A DNA stretch of 14,198 nt from Gammaproteobacteria bacterium (lineage in GTDB: Bacteria > Pseudomonadota > Gammaproteobacteria > UBA6429), in assembly GCA_003232015.1 (NCBI GenBank), contig QIKU01000162.1:1-14198 (forward strand), written 5' to 3'. The position numbers and the translations under genes are program-made. Shown piece after piece: positions 1 through 7,190 of the stretch; position 1 is the first letter of the stretch; every line of letters starts with the position of its first letter. The notes beneath the pieces are model-generated. The model worked only from the letters and a program-made list of their open reading frames with translations. It was not told the DNA's origin and did not search any database.

Positions 1-1160
1 GGGGTCAATGTGTTCGCATTTTCTTTATAGAGTTTAACCAGCGCATGGATCAGGTCATTTGCATTACTTTGTTTCGCAGCAAAATCATCGGCTTCAAATT
101 CATTTTTTCGACTCAGGAAAGAAAATAGTGGTTGAAAGTAGATGCTAAATACCGATACCACAAGCATAAATATGATCAAGGCCATATGAGTAGAGCTAGA
201 AGTAATCCCCAACCCGGAATAAAACCAGTCCTGTTGCATCAGCCATCCAAGCAGCGCCAGTGAGCCCAACATCAGGGACGACATCACAAAGAGTTGTTTA
301 GTGATATGTTTGTGTTTGAAATGTCCGAGTTCATGGGCAAGCACGGCTTCAATTTCCTGTGGTAATAGTGATTCTAACAAAGTATCGAAGAAGACAATAC
401 GCTTATTACTGCCTAAACCTGTAAAGTAGGCATTACCATGGCTGGAACGTTTTGAGCCATCCATAATATAAATTCCCTTGCTCTTAAAACCACAACGATC
501 AAGCAAATTCTCTATACGTTCTTTTAAACTTGCATCTTCCAGAAGAGAGAATTTATTAAACAATGGTGCAATAAAGGCAGGATATATAAACATCATGAGC
601 AACATGAATGAAACAATAACGGCCCAGGCGTAAAACCACCAATAAGCCCCAGCCGACTGCATTAACCAGAGCACCGCCCAGAGTAATGGTGTGATGATAA
701 TTAAATTAACCAGTATTCCTTTGATGAAATCCGTTATAAAAAGCGGATAAGTCATTTTGTTAAAACCAAATCGGGCTTCAACCACAAAGGTTCGATAGAG
801 TGAAAACGGTAAATCAATAAAGACGCCGATAATAATAAAGCTGATCATAACCGCGACGCCGAGCCAAAGGGGTTCGCTTGTGAGCGGCGTCCAAAGTTGA
901 TCGAGGAAGTTTAGCCCGCCGCCAAATGTCCACAAAAGCAAAATGGCAACACCATAGAATAATTCAATTTTGGCGACCCCCAGTTTGGCCCGGGTATAGT
1001 CTGCGGCCTTTTGGTGATCGTCGAGACTGATCTTGTCAGCAAATGCGTCCGGAACGGTCTGTCTATTCTGTGCAACGTGTTTGTTCTGACGTAGAATCAA
1101 CCACCACTGTAAAAATATGGCACCCGTTAAGGCGATAAGAAAAACATAACTAAACCACAC
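1..1160 (-). CDS. M48A (Ste24/CAAX protease-type) membrane zinc metallopeptidase, 3' end cut by window
   Basis: The minus strand is open from a GTG at 1160 to the left edge (386 full codons, no stop), so the C-terminus is missing, probably by a few tens of residues. The GTG is chosen because AGGAG lies 6 nt upstream; the ATG overlapping it (1162) is in another frame and stops after 11 codons. The product begins VWFSYVFLIALTGAIF and has several hydrophobic segments. It carries the zinc motif HELGH at about residues 276-280 and a downstream NEFEAD, where E354 should be the third zinc ligand and D358 the conserved Asp. This arrangement is typical of M48A integral-membrane proteases related to yeast Ste24. 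The natural substrate in bacteria is generally unknown, so quality control of membrane proteins is only a guess. It is divergent from orn, a neighbour seen in other Gammaproteobacteria. It is not HtpX, which is shorter. Confidence 0.9.
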   Translation of the reverse strand, partial: MWFSYVFLIALTGAIFLQWWLILRQNKHVAQNRQTVPDAFADKISLDDHQKAADYTRAKLGVAKIELFYGVAILLLWTFGGGLNFLDQLWTPLTSEPLWLGVAVMISFIIIGVFIDLPFSLYRTFVVEARFGFNKMTYPLFITDFIKGILVNLIIITPLLWAVLWLMQSAGAYWWFYAWAVIVSFMLLMMFIYPAFIAPLFNKFSLLEDASLKERIENLLDRCGFKSKGIYIMDGSKRSSHGNAYFTGLGSNKRIVFFDTLLESLLPQEIEAVLAHELGHFKHKHITKQLFVMSSLMLGSLALLGWLMQQDWFYSGLGITSSSTHMALIIFMLVVSVFSIYFQPLFSFLSRKNEFEADDFAAKQSNANDLIHALVKLYKENANTLT

Positions 1161-1180
1161 ATTAAACTCCTAATTACACT

Positions 1181-1186
1181 ATTATA
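1181..1186 (-). promoter_or_regulatory. Possible -10 box for the M48 protease gene
   Basis: Read on the minus strand, this is a perfect TATAAT, about 20 nt upstream of the GTG start. This would give a short leader containing the AGGAG ribosome site. I see no good -35 hexamer at 16-18 nt. A short inverted repeat, TTGGT...ACCAA (1187-1203), sits directly upstream and could be an operator. The call rests on the hexamer and its position only. Confidence 0.35.
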
Positions 1187-1236
1187 TTGGTTCGAAACAC
1201 CAACGTATATTTGATTACAATTTCATCATGATGGCA

Positions 1237-1267
1237 TTGCTATGGGCAGATTAGCTCTTGCTACAAT
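1237..1267 (+). promoter_or_regulatory. Possible sigma-70 promoter of orn with extended -10
   Basis: TACAAT (1262-1267) matches 5 of 6 bases of the -10 consensus and is preceded by TGC, giving an extended -10 (TGn). A weak -35 candidate, TTGCTA (1237-1242), lies 19 nt upstream; the long spacing is tolerable with an extended -10. Transcription would start near 1274, about 33 nt before the orn ATG. Confidence 0.4.
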
Positions 1268-1306
1268 ACATGGCAAGCTTGATATTGGATATTTTAAAGG
1301 GTAACT

Positions 1307-1855
1307 ATGACTCACGACGTTAATAATCTAATCTGGATTGACCTGGAAATGACCGGGTTAGACACACAAAATGACCTGATTATCGAAATAGCCACCATTG
1401 TGACGGACGCGAACCTGAATGTCCTTGCTAAAGGGCCGGTTCTGGCCATTCATCAGGCTGATGATGTGCTCAATGCTATGGACGACTGGAATACCAAACA
1501 ACATGGTAACTCTGGTCTGATACAACGTGTCAAGGACAGTTCGGTTAATGAAGAACAGGCTGAACACGCCACGATTGAATTCTTGTCCGAATTTGTAGAC
1601 GCAAAGACCTCGCCAATGTGTGGGAATAGCATCTGCCAGGATCGACGTTTCCTGGCGCGTGGCATGCCAGCCTTAGAGGCCTATTTTCATTATCGTAATC
1701 TCGATGTCAGCACCTTGAAAGAACTGGCCAGGCGCTGGTTGCCAAATGTGGCCAGCGGGTTTAAGAAAAAAGGCGCCCACCTTGCGCTTGATGACATCAA
1801 AGAATCGATTGAGGAATTACGGTATTACCGCGAACACATGATTGTCTCTAATTAA
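1307..1855 (+). CDS. orn: Oligoribonuclease (DEDDh 3'-5' exoribonuclease)
   Basis: Orn degrades 2-5 nt RNA fragments, chiefly dinucleotides, to mononucleotides in the cytoplasm. It also hydrolyses pGpG, the linear product of c-di-GMP breakdown. The 182 aa length matches E. coli Orn (181 aa) and the sequence is alignable throughout: [14 protein letters not shown] at the start, [12 protein letters not shown] in the middle, and [13 protein letters not shown] near the end. All five DEDDh catalytic residues are present at the E. coli positions: D12, E14, D112, H158 and D163. The ATG is preceded by AAAGGG at suitable spacing. It is transcribed alone; the next plus-strand reading frame starts about 210 nt later. 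Orn is normally essential or important for growth in Gammaproteobacteria. Confidence 0.98.
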   Translation: MTHDVNNLIWIDLEMTGLDTQNDLIIEIATIVTDANLNVLAKGPVLAIHQADDVLNAMDDWNTKQHGNSGLIQRVKDSSVNEEQAEHATIEFLSEFVDAKTSPMCGNSICQDRRFLARGMPALEAYFHYRNLDVSTLKELARRWLPNVASGFKKKGAHLALDDIKESIEELRYYREHMIVSN

Positions 1856-1970
1856 GTGTTTATTTCGCTAACAAAATAGGTTGTTGTGGTTGAACCCAGT
1901 ATGTTTGGGCAGAATAGAGATCGTTTGATCTTTAGTCCTGTAAAAGAACAAATGCATAAGTTAGACACAT

Positions 1971-1988
1971 AAATTCGCTAACGAATTT
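1971..1988. repeat. Perfect 7-bp inverted repeat downstream of orn
   Basis: AAATTCG-CTAA-CGAATTT forms a 7-bp stem with a 4-nt loop. No T-run follows, so it is a poor intrinsic terminator. Its core TTCGCTAAC also occurs at 1864-1872, just after the orn stop. A weaker hairpin (AGATC-GTTT-GATCT, 1918-1931) lies between. Function unknown. Apart from these repeats and the lipoprotein pseudogene's ribosome site I see nothing in 1856-2067. Confidence 0.4.
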
Positions 1989-2067
1989 GTTGAGTATAAC
2001 CCGTGATTTCGTTATCTGCTCGATATACTAAAATATACTGTTCAAATAAAAAAACAGGGGGCTAAAA

Positions 2068-2565
2068 ATGCAAAATCTAATCGTATTTTTTCTGTCCTGT
2101 TCACGGGTTGTGCAAGTTATATAGAGACTGTCAAGATTAATCCAGATACGTTTGAAGTGATCGGCGCTGGAATTAGTGGTGTTGTATACTACGAGCCAAA
2201 ATTAGTTAAAGTTCGTTATGTTTTTACTCAACGTATAGAAAAAGGTAAGGGTGTGGTGGGTTCAATAGACAAAGGAACGTGCCAGCCTGCACTGCAAAAG
2301 GAAGAAATTATAACACTCCCTGATTATAAAAATCCACGAGGCAATACTTCACAAACCTTCGTGGTTTTCATCTAGTGAATTTGGTGTCACTCTGAATAAT
2401 GGAATGCTAGTATCCGTTAATTCAAAATCAACACCGCAAACTGTGCAGTTTTTAGAGCAGATCAACAAGGCGAAAGAGGTTGGAATTTTGGGCGCAATTA
2501 CAGGAAAAGCAAAAGACTGTAATGCTAGCCCGGTAATTGAAAGCCATGAAACAGTCGATCTATAA
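2068..2565 (+). pseudogene. Small lipoprotein gene disrupted by two opposite frameshifts
   Basis: An ATG with AGGGGG 6 nt upstream (2068) begins MQNLIVFF, then quickly hits a stop in its own frame. The -1 frame from about 2091 gives SVLFTGCASY and stays open to 2375. Joined, they form a short lipoprotein signal peptide, MQNLIVFFSVLFTGC, with the lipidated Cys at residue 15. Near 2356-2361 the reading must shift back by one, into the original frame, to continue SWFSSSEFGVTLNNG and end at the TAA at 2563-2565. The total of 498 nt is a multiple of three and would encode 165 aa. The first break lies on a run of six T (2086-2091); a seventh T would repair it. The second looks like one extra base in ACCTTCG. 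The mature part has two further Cys and no family I recognise. It may be a recent pseudogene, or two base-calling errors in an intact gene. An outer-membrane-anchored protein is inferred from the lipobox only. Confidence 0.6.
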
Positions 2566-2662
2566 ATTGTTGCCAATCTTATTTATGCAGACAGTAAATA
2601 TCTCTACAATGCAGTGCCTTTAGCTGTGGTGATGTAATGACCTGATGCTGTCAAATAAACGC

Positions 2663-2742
2663 GGTTATAACCCCACTCTTTTTACGACTAGAAAAGCTTG
2701 TCAGATTCTCGGCTACTGAGAATCGTTGAGCTGTCAAAGCTC
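2663..2742. repeat. Cluster of palindrome and hairpins upstream of the fliL promoter
   Basis: Within this stretch are a perfect 10-bp palindrome GGTTATAACC (2663-2672), a 7-bp inverted repeat GATTCTC/GAGAATC with 7-nt loop (2704-2724), and a 5-bp hairpin GAGCT/AGCTC (2728-2742). They lie about 65-145 bp upstream of the sigma-54 type promoter, where enhancer-binding proteins of the FleQ/FlrA/FlrC type commonly bind. Use as an activator site is inference; they could also be transcript-end structures of the broken gene upstream, although no clear U-tract follows the hairpins. I see no gene in 2566-2853. Confidence 0.35.
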
Positions 2743-2806
2743 TGGCGCACTGGGCGAAATCCTCGCTAAGCCTTTGAATTCCTGTATTAATCCAACCCGA
2801 AATCCG

Positions 2807-2822
2807 TGGCATGTGTCTTGCA
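2807..2822 (+). promoter_or_regulatory. Sigma-54 (RpoN) promoter of the fliL operon
   Basis: TGGCATGTGTCTTGCA closely matches the sigma-54 consensus TGGCACG-N4-TTGCA. The invariant GG (-24) and GC (-12) are separated by exactly 10 nt. Initiation is expected near 2833, giving a leader of about 20 nt that contains the fliL ribosome site GGAG (2844-2847). Sigma-54 control of mid-class flagellar operons by a FlrC/FleR-type activator is established in Vibrio and Pseudomonas, so the context fits. Confidence 0.82.
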
Positions 2823-2853
2823 CCTAGGAATTAGACATTGAAAGGAGCGTGTA

Positions 2854-3426
2854 ATGGCAAAAGATGACGAGTTGGAACTCGACGCAAAATCGGCTTCCCA
2901 AAGCGGCAAGGGTAAAATGATAATCATCATGGTGTTAGTGATGTTAGTGACCACCGGAACGATTATTGGTGTTTTATTTTTTACCGGTATGTTGGGGGGA
3001 GAAAGCAGCAGCAAAGATGATTCTGATCATGTGGCGGCTGAAGAAAAAGAACTCGTGGTTAAAAAGGCATTTTACATCAATATGCAGCCTCCTTTTGTCG
3101 TTAATTTTGAAGAACAGTCGGAGGCTGCTTATTTGCAAGTAGAAATGCAAGCGATGACTTATGATAATCGGATCGCGGATGAAATGACTAAACATAAACC
3201 TGTGATAAGAAATAACATTTTGTTAATTTTAAGTGCGCAAAAATTTGATGATGTTCGGACTCGTAAAGGTAAAGAAAAACTTCAGCAACGGGTACTTGAG
3301 GCTGTTCAGGAAATTGTTGGCGAAGCGATGGCCGCCAAGTTCAAAGAAACGGGTGAAGAACTGGCAAAAGGTGAGTCAATTCCGAATGTTGAACAAATAT
3401 ATTTTACCAGCTTTATTATGCAGTAA
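2854..3426 (+). CDS. fliL: Flagellar basal body-associated protein FliL
   Basis: FliL is an inner-membrane protein around the stator that supports torque generation. The 190 aa product has a charged cytoplasmic N-terminus, one membrane segment at about residues 22-46, a polar acidic linker (about 50-70) and a periplasmic domain with the family-typical pattern PPFVVNF...YLQVEMQAMTYD. The C-terminus ends EQIYFTSFIMQ, like the usual FliL ending 'v.fTsFviQ'. AAAGGAG lies 6 nt before the ATG. It is the first gene of the long operon; fliM follows after 6 nt. FliL is weakly conserved in sequence, but position and architecture make the call firm. Confidence 0.93.
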   Translation: MAKDDELELDAKSASQSGKGKMIIIMVLVMLVTTGTIIGVLFFTGMLGGESSSKDDSDHVAAEEKELVVKKAFYINMQPPFVVNFEEQSEAAYLQVEMQAMTYDNRIADEMTKHKPVIRNNILLILSAQKFDDVRTRKGKEKLQQRVLEAVQEIVGEAMAAKFKETGEELAKGESIPNVEQIYFTSFIMQ

Positions 3427-3432
3427 GTAAGC

Positions 3433-4452
3433 ATGGCAACTAGCGATTTATTATCACAAGACGAAATTGATGCCCTGTTACACGGGGTCGATAGCGGCGA
3501 CGTTGAGACTGACGATGCAGCATCCTTTGATGGTGTTGCCAGATCATTTGATTTTGCCAGCCAGGATCGAATCGTACGCGGGCGGATGCCTACGCTGGAA
3601 ATGATCAACGAACGATTTGCACGTTATTTTAGAATAAGTTTTTTCAATATGCTACGACGGTCAGCAGAGATATCGGTATCCGGTGTGCAAATGATGAAAT
3701 TTTCAGAATATATGCATAGCTTGTTTGTTCCAACCAGTTTGAATCTTGTGAAAATCCATCCATTGCGTGGTAAAGCCTTATGTGTAATTGACCCTAAATT
3801 AGTATTTATTACGGTTGATAATTTCTTTGGCGGCTCTGGACGGCATGCGAAAATTGAAGGCCGTGAATTTTCTGCAACAGAAACACGCGTTATTGAGATT
3901 GTCCTGGATTTAGCCTTTAAAGATTTATGTGAGGCATGGAAGCCAGTCATGGATGTTAAATTTGAATATCTGAACATGGAAGTGAACCCGCAGTTCGCCA
4001 ACATCGTCAGCCCAACGGAAGTGGTGGTGGTGAGCGGTTTTAACGTCGAGCTTGATGGTGGCGGTGGAACCTTCTATGTAGTAATGCCGTATGCCATGTT
4101 AGAGCCTATCAGAGATTTATTAGATGCAGGAGTTCAAAGTGATCGGGCCGAACGTGATGATCGATGGATTTCGGCTTTGAAAGAAGAAGTGAAGAGTGCA
4201 GAAGTGAATTTAACGTGCGAACTTGCTGAAACTACTTTGAAATTGTCTGAAATACTGGATTTACAGGAAGGAGATATTATTCCGATAAATTATCCAGAAA
4301 AAATAACGGTTGTTGCAGAAGATGTTCCTGTTTTCCGCGGAACGTACGGTGTCCATAAAGGCAGCAAAGCCGTTAAGATTATAGAAATGGTAGAAAGACC
4401 TAAAATTTCTGGTGATAGTCTTTCTTTGACGGCATTAGGAGGCGATTTATGA
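3433..4452 (+). CDS. fliM: Flagellar motor switch protein FliM
   Basis: FliM forms the middle of the cytoplasmic C-ring, receives CheY-P and controls rotation sense. The 339 aa length is close to E. coli FliM (334). The N-terminal CheY-P binding peptide LSQDEIDALLHG is at residues 7-18, followed by an acidic linker. The middle domain carries the GGSGR loop (133-137) that contacts FliG, and the C-terminal SpoA-type domain spans roughly 255-325. No strong ribosome site precedes the ATG, which is 6 nt from the fliL stop, so translation is probably coupled to fliL. The last codons overlap fliN by 4 nt. The intact CheY-binding peptide agrees with the cheY gene later in the window. Confidence 0.98.
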   Translation: MATSDLLSQDEIDALLHGVDSGDVETDDAASFDGVARSFDFASQDRIVRGRMPTLEMINERFARYFRISFFNMLRRSAEISVSGVQMMKFSEYMHSLFVPTSLNLVKIHPLRGKALCVIDPKLVFITVDNFFGGSGRHAKIEGREFSATETRVIEIVLDLAFKDLCEAWKPVMDVKFEYLNMEVNPQFANIVSPTEVVVVSGFNVELDGGGGTFYVVMPYAMLEPIRDLLDAGVQSDRAERDDRWISALKEEVKSAEVNLTCELAETTLKLSEILDLQEGDIIPINYPEKITVVAEDVPVFRGTYGVHKGSKAVKIIEMVERPKISGDSLSLTALGGDL

Positions 4453-4895
4453 GTGATACAGATGTTGAAAATGAACAAACAGATGATGTCATGGACGACT
4501 GGGCTGATGCGCTAGCCGAGGCATCTGACGCAGAAAATACGACTGAAGCTGCAGATGAATCGTCTGATCAGGTTGGGGCTCAACCTGCAGAGTTGGATAG
4601 TCTTGTTGCCGATGCTGTCATGTCGATTGACGAAGATGTTAATTTAGACGTTATTCTTGATATTCCAGTTATTATTTCCATGGAAGTGGGCAGTACTAAA
4701 ATTAACATTCGAAATTTATTACAATTAAATCAAGGCTCAGTGATAGAACTCGATAGAATGGCGGGTGAACCTCTTGATATAAAAGTAAACGGGACATTGA
4801 TTGCACACGGTGAAGTTGTCGTGGTAAATGAAAAATTTGGTATCCGTTTGACCGATGTCATCAGCCCAGCTGAACGTGTTAAAAAATTAAAGTAA
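4449..4895 (+). CDS. fliN: Flagellar motor switch protein FliN
   Basis: FliN is the lowest C-ring component; it pairs with FliM and docks FliH-ATPase complexes for export. The 148 aa protein has a long acidic, low-complexity N-terminus (1-63) and a C-terminal SpoA domain (about 66-142) with the conserved run from LDIPVIISMEVG to GIRLTDVISPAERV. It is slightly longer than E. coli FliN (137 aa), the difference lying in the acidic region. GGAGG sits 7 nt before the ATG, inside the end of fliM, and the start overlaps the fliM stop as ATGA, indicating coupled translation. Confidence 0.97.
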   Translation: MSDTDVENEQTDDVMDDWADALAEASDAENTTEAADESSDQVGAQPAELDSLVADAVMSIDEDVNLDVILDIPVIISMEVGSTKINIRNLLQLNQGSVIELDRMAGEPLDIKVNGTLIAHGEVVVVNEKFGIRLTDVISPAERVKKLK

Positions 4896-4902
4896 ATAAA
4901 CG

Positions 4903-5346
4903 GTGAAAACGATGCGTCTTTACCTGTTTTTGCTACTCAATCTTGTCACATCTAATCTTTATGCATTAAGCAAAGAAAATGACAGGCCACAACTATCAAC
5001 GGTATCGGATCCGGTTGGTATGAGTGATTTTGCGCAGGTGTTTTTGGGGTTATTATTTGTTGTGGCCGCTATTCTGGCCATGGCCTGGGTAATAAAACGA
5101 ACTGGTTTTGTAAATACACGAGCAAATGGTGCATTGAAAGTGGTAGGTGGTCTTAGTTTAACCCAGCGCGAAAGGATTTTATTAGTTCAGGTTGGTGAAA
5201 AACAGTTGTTACTTGGCGTTTCGCCTGGACGGATCACAACTTTACATGAATTAGAAGAAAAAATTGATACAGGTTCATCTGCTGATGGTGACGGAGAAAG
5301 TTTTTCTAAAAAACTGAATAGTTATCTTCGTGGGGTTCGAAAATGA
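4903..5346 (+). CDS. fliO: Flagellar export apparatus assembly protein FliO
   Basis: FliO is a small membrane protein that assists assembly of the FliP ring of the export gate. The 147 aa product has a hydrophobic N-terminus that may be a cleaved signal (LYA at about 20-22), then a membrane segment at about 43-63 ending in the basic VIKR, then a soluble FliO domain ([31 protein letters not shown]). The C-terminus is basic. The start is uncertain: GTG at 4903 lacks a clear ribosome site, while ATG at 4912, three codons later, has GGTGA 5-6 nt upstream; both give the same topology. The gene lies between fliN (7 nt) and fliP (4-nt overlap). FliO is poorly conserved, but the location is diagnostic. 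Confidence 0.92.
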   Translation: MKTMRLYLFLLLNLVTSNLYALSKENDRPQLSTVSDPVGMSDFAQVFLGLLFVVAAILAMAWVIKRTGFVNTRANGALKVVGGLSLTQRERILLVQVGEKQLLLGVSPGRITTLHELEEKIDTGSSADGDGESFSKKLNSYLRGVRK

Positions 5347-6101
5347 CACATAATCCCTGGTTGCCTGGGTTAGTGGTGTTGATTTTTATGGGTGTTTTTT
5401 TTGCTCCGGATCTGGTTTATGCGGAAGAAGGCTTCCCAGCATTGACTATTAAAAGAGAAGGTGACACTGAAACTTACTCATTGAGTATTCAAGTTTTAAT
5501 CTTAATGACCATGCTGACTTTGCTGCCAGCGGCGGTTATGATGATGACCTCATTCACTCGAATAATTATTGTGTTAGCTATTTTGCGTCAGGCCATTGGC
5601 CTGGTGCAAACACCATCTTCACAGACGTTGGTTGGGTTAGCATTTTTTCTTACTTTTTTTATTATGGCTCCGGTATTTAATCAAATTTATGATATTGCGT
5701 ATCAGCCTTATATTGAGGAGAAGATTGATCTGGAAACGGCGGTAACCAAAGCGGGACAACCATTGCATAAATTTATGCTAAGCCAGACTCGAACCAACGA
5801 TATCGCAATGTTTTCTGATATAGCGAATGTTGGAGATATTAAAACACCTGAGGAAGTACCTTTTCGGATCCTGGTGCCGGCGTTTGTAACGAGCGAATTG
5901 AAAACGGCGTTTCAGATTGGCTTCTTACTTTTTATACCTTTTCTTATTATCGATCTAGTGGTCGCCAGTGTTTTGATGTCGATGGGTATGATGATGTTAT
6001 CACCCATGATCATATCTTTACCCTTTAAAATCATGCTTTTTGTTTTAGTTGATGGCTGGAATATTATTATAGGTACATTGGCATCAAGTTTTTTTGTCTA
6101 A
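5343..6101 (+). CDS. fliP: Flagellar type III export gate protein FliP
   Basis: FliP forms the pentameric core of the export channel with FliQ and FliR. The 252 aa product (E. coli 245) starts with a signal peptide, cleaved probably after residue 27 (VYA|EEG), as is usual for FliP. The family core [18 protein letters not shown] and the run [20 protein letters not shown] are both present, with about four membrane segments in the mature protein. It ends with the conserved [15 protein letters not shown]. The start overlaps the fliO stop as ATGA. A 33-nt AT-rich gap separates it from fliQ, the widest gap in the operon. Confidence 0.98.
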   Translation: MTHNPWLPGLVVLIFMGVFFAPDLVYAEEGFPALTIKREGDTETYSLSIQVLILMTMLTLLPAAVMMMTSFTRIIIVLAILRQAIGLVQTPSSQTLVGLAFFLTFFIMAPVFNQIYDIAYQPYIEEKIDLETAVTKAGQPLHKFMLSQTRTNDIAMFSDIANVGDIKTPEEVPFRILVPAFVTSELKTAFQIGFLLFIPFLIIDLVVASVLMSMGMMMLSPMIISLPFKIMLFVLVDGWNIIIGTLASSFFV

Positions 6102-6134
6102 TTATTAAATTTATAAAAGGAATGGTCTTAGCTA

Positions 6135-6404
6135 ATGTCGCCAGAAGTAGTTATATCTGTTTTTCAACACACGCTAGAGATAATTTTGATTATGTTGTTG
6201 GTGGTGTTGATTCCGGCGTTACTGGTTGGTCTGTTGGTTAGTATGTTTCAGGCGGCGACGCAGATAAATGAAATGACATTGAGCTTTATCCCTAAAATTA
6301 TTATTACAGTATTAACGTTAATGATTGCTGGCCCATGGCTGTTAAATTTACTGATGGACTATACCATCGGACTTATTCACGACATCCCTTTTCTTATAGG
6401 ATGA
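6135..6404 (+). CDS. fliQ: Flagellar type III export gate protein FliQ
   Basis: FliQ is a two-helix membrane protein, with four copies wrapping the FliP-FliR channel. The 89 aa length is exactly typical, and the sequence fits: MSPEVVISVFQHTLEIIL at the N-terminus, then AATQINEMTLSFIPKI in the loop, and two long hydrophobic segments (about 13-38 and 51-75). The nearest purine-rich site, AAAAGGA, is about 13 nt upstream of the ATG, a rather long spacing. An ATG at 6122 is out of frame and cannot be the start. Confidence 0.97.
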   Translation: MSPEVVISVFQHTLEIILIMLLVVLIPALLVGLLVSMFQAATQINEMTLSFIPKIIITVLTLMIAGPWLLNLLMDYTIGLIHDIPFLIG

Positions 6405-6410
6405 TAAAGA

Positions 6411-7187
6411 ATGGTGATATCAAATAGCGAACTTACGGCTTTTGTAGGCACCCTGTTGTGGCCGTTATTTAGGGTTGCGGGTTTATTAATGACCGCGCCC
6501 GTATTTTCTGCCCGAACAGTACCAGTAAAAATAAGATTGGGCTTAAGTGTCGCTATTACATTTATGATTATGCCAATCATACCACCAGTCCCTGATGTTG
6601 AAATATTTAGTCCAGCTTCTTTTTTGCTGTTAGGGCAACAGCTCATGATCGGTGTTTTGATGGGTTTTACCTTGCAACTTGTATTGGCTGCAATCATCAC
6701 CGGTGGCCATGTGGTTGCAATGCAAATGGGTCTGGGTTTTGCGGCAATGGTGGATCCTCAAAATGGCACCCAGGCACCGGTGGTGAGTCAGTTTTATGTG
6801 ATTATGGTTGTGTTGATCTATTTAGCTTTAAATGGCCATCTGGTGTTATTTGAAGTGTTGTTCGATAGCTTTGAGGCCATGCCAATTTCCTCAACGGGTT
6901 TAGTGCCAGAAGATTTTAAACGGCTCGTGCACTGGGCGGGAATTTTGTTTTCCGGTGCCGTTGGCATGGCAATACCCGCCATTGCTTCGTTGCTAATAGT
7001 GAATTTTGCATTTGGTATCATGACCCGAGCAGCACCCCAAATGAACATTTTTGTTATCGGCTTTCCGCTAACCATGATATTAGGCTTCGGTGTGATATTT
7101 GCGACGTTGCCAGGCATTGTTCCGCATTCAACTAATTTGTTTAATGAGGCATATCGATTACTCAAAACAATATTAGGGGTGGCTTAA
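6411..7187 (+). CDS. fliR: Flagellar type III export gate protein FliR
   Basis: FliR is the single-copy subunit that closes the FliP5-FliQ4-FliR1 export channel. At 258 aa it is close to E. coli FliR (261). It is strongly hydrophobic, with five or six membrane segments, and has family-typical runs: FRVAGLLMTAPVFSARTVPVKIRLGL at the N-terminal side, GFAAMVDPQNG in the middle, and APQMNIFVIGFPLTMILGF toward the end. TAGGATGA upstream of the ATG is the ribosome site; fliQ ends 6 nt earlier. flhB follows after 3 nt. Confidence 0.97.
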   Translation: MVISNSELTAFVGTLLWPLFRVAGLLMTAPVFSARTVPVKIRLGLSVAITFMIMPIIPPVPDVEIFSPASFLLLGQQLMIGVLMGFTLQLVLAAIITGGHVVAMQMGLGFAAMVDPQNGTQAPVVSQFYVIMVVLIYLALNGHLVLFEVLFDSFEAMPISSTGLVPEDFKRLVHWAGILFSGAVGMAIPAIASLLIVNFAFGIMTRAAPQMNIFVIGFPLTMILGFGVIFATLPGIVPHSTNLFNEAYRLLKTILGVA

Positions 7188-7190
7188 AGT

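Noticed and set aside
1880..1915. Possible tRNA remnant after orn, since some relatives have a tRNA near orn
   Set aside because: No T-loop GTTCGAATC-like sequence or cloverleaf pairing could be found.
1885..1971. Short open frame of about 28 codons (GTG near 1885; ...MFGQNRDRLIFSPVKEQ...) between orn and the lipoprotein pseudogene
   Set aside because: Too short, weak ribosome site, no recognisable motif; open by chance is likely.
2086..2096. Programmed -1 ribosomal frameshift on the T6 run of the lipoprotein gene
   Set aside because: The slippery heptamer is imperfect (A TTT TTT) and a second, opposite shift would also be required near 2360, so gene damage or sequencing error is simpler.
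2349..2576. Minus-strand frame of 75 codons opposite the broken lipoprotein gene
   Set aside because: It is the shadow of the third piece of that gene and has no ribosome site or protein-like features of its own.
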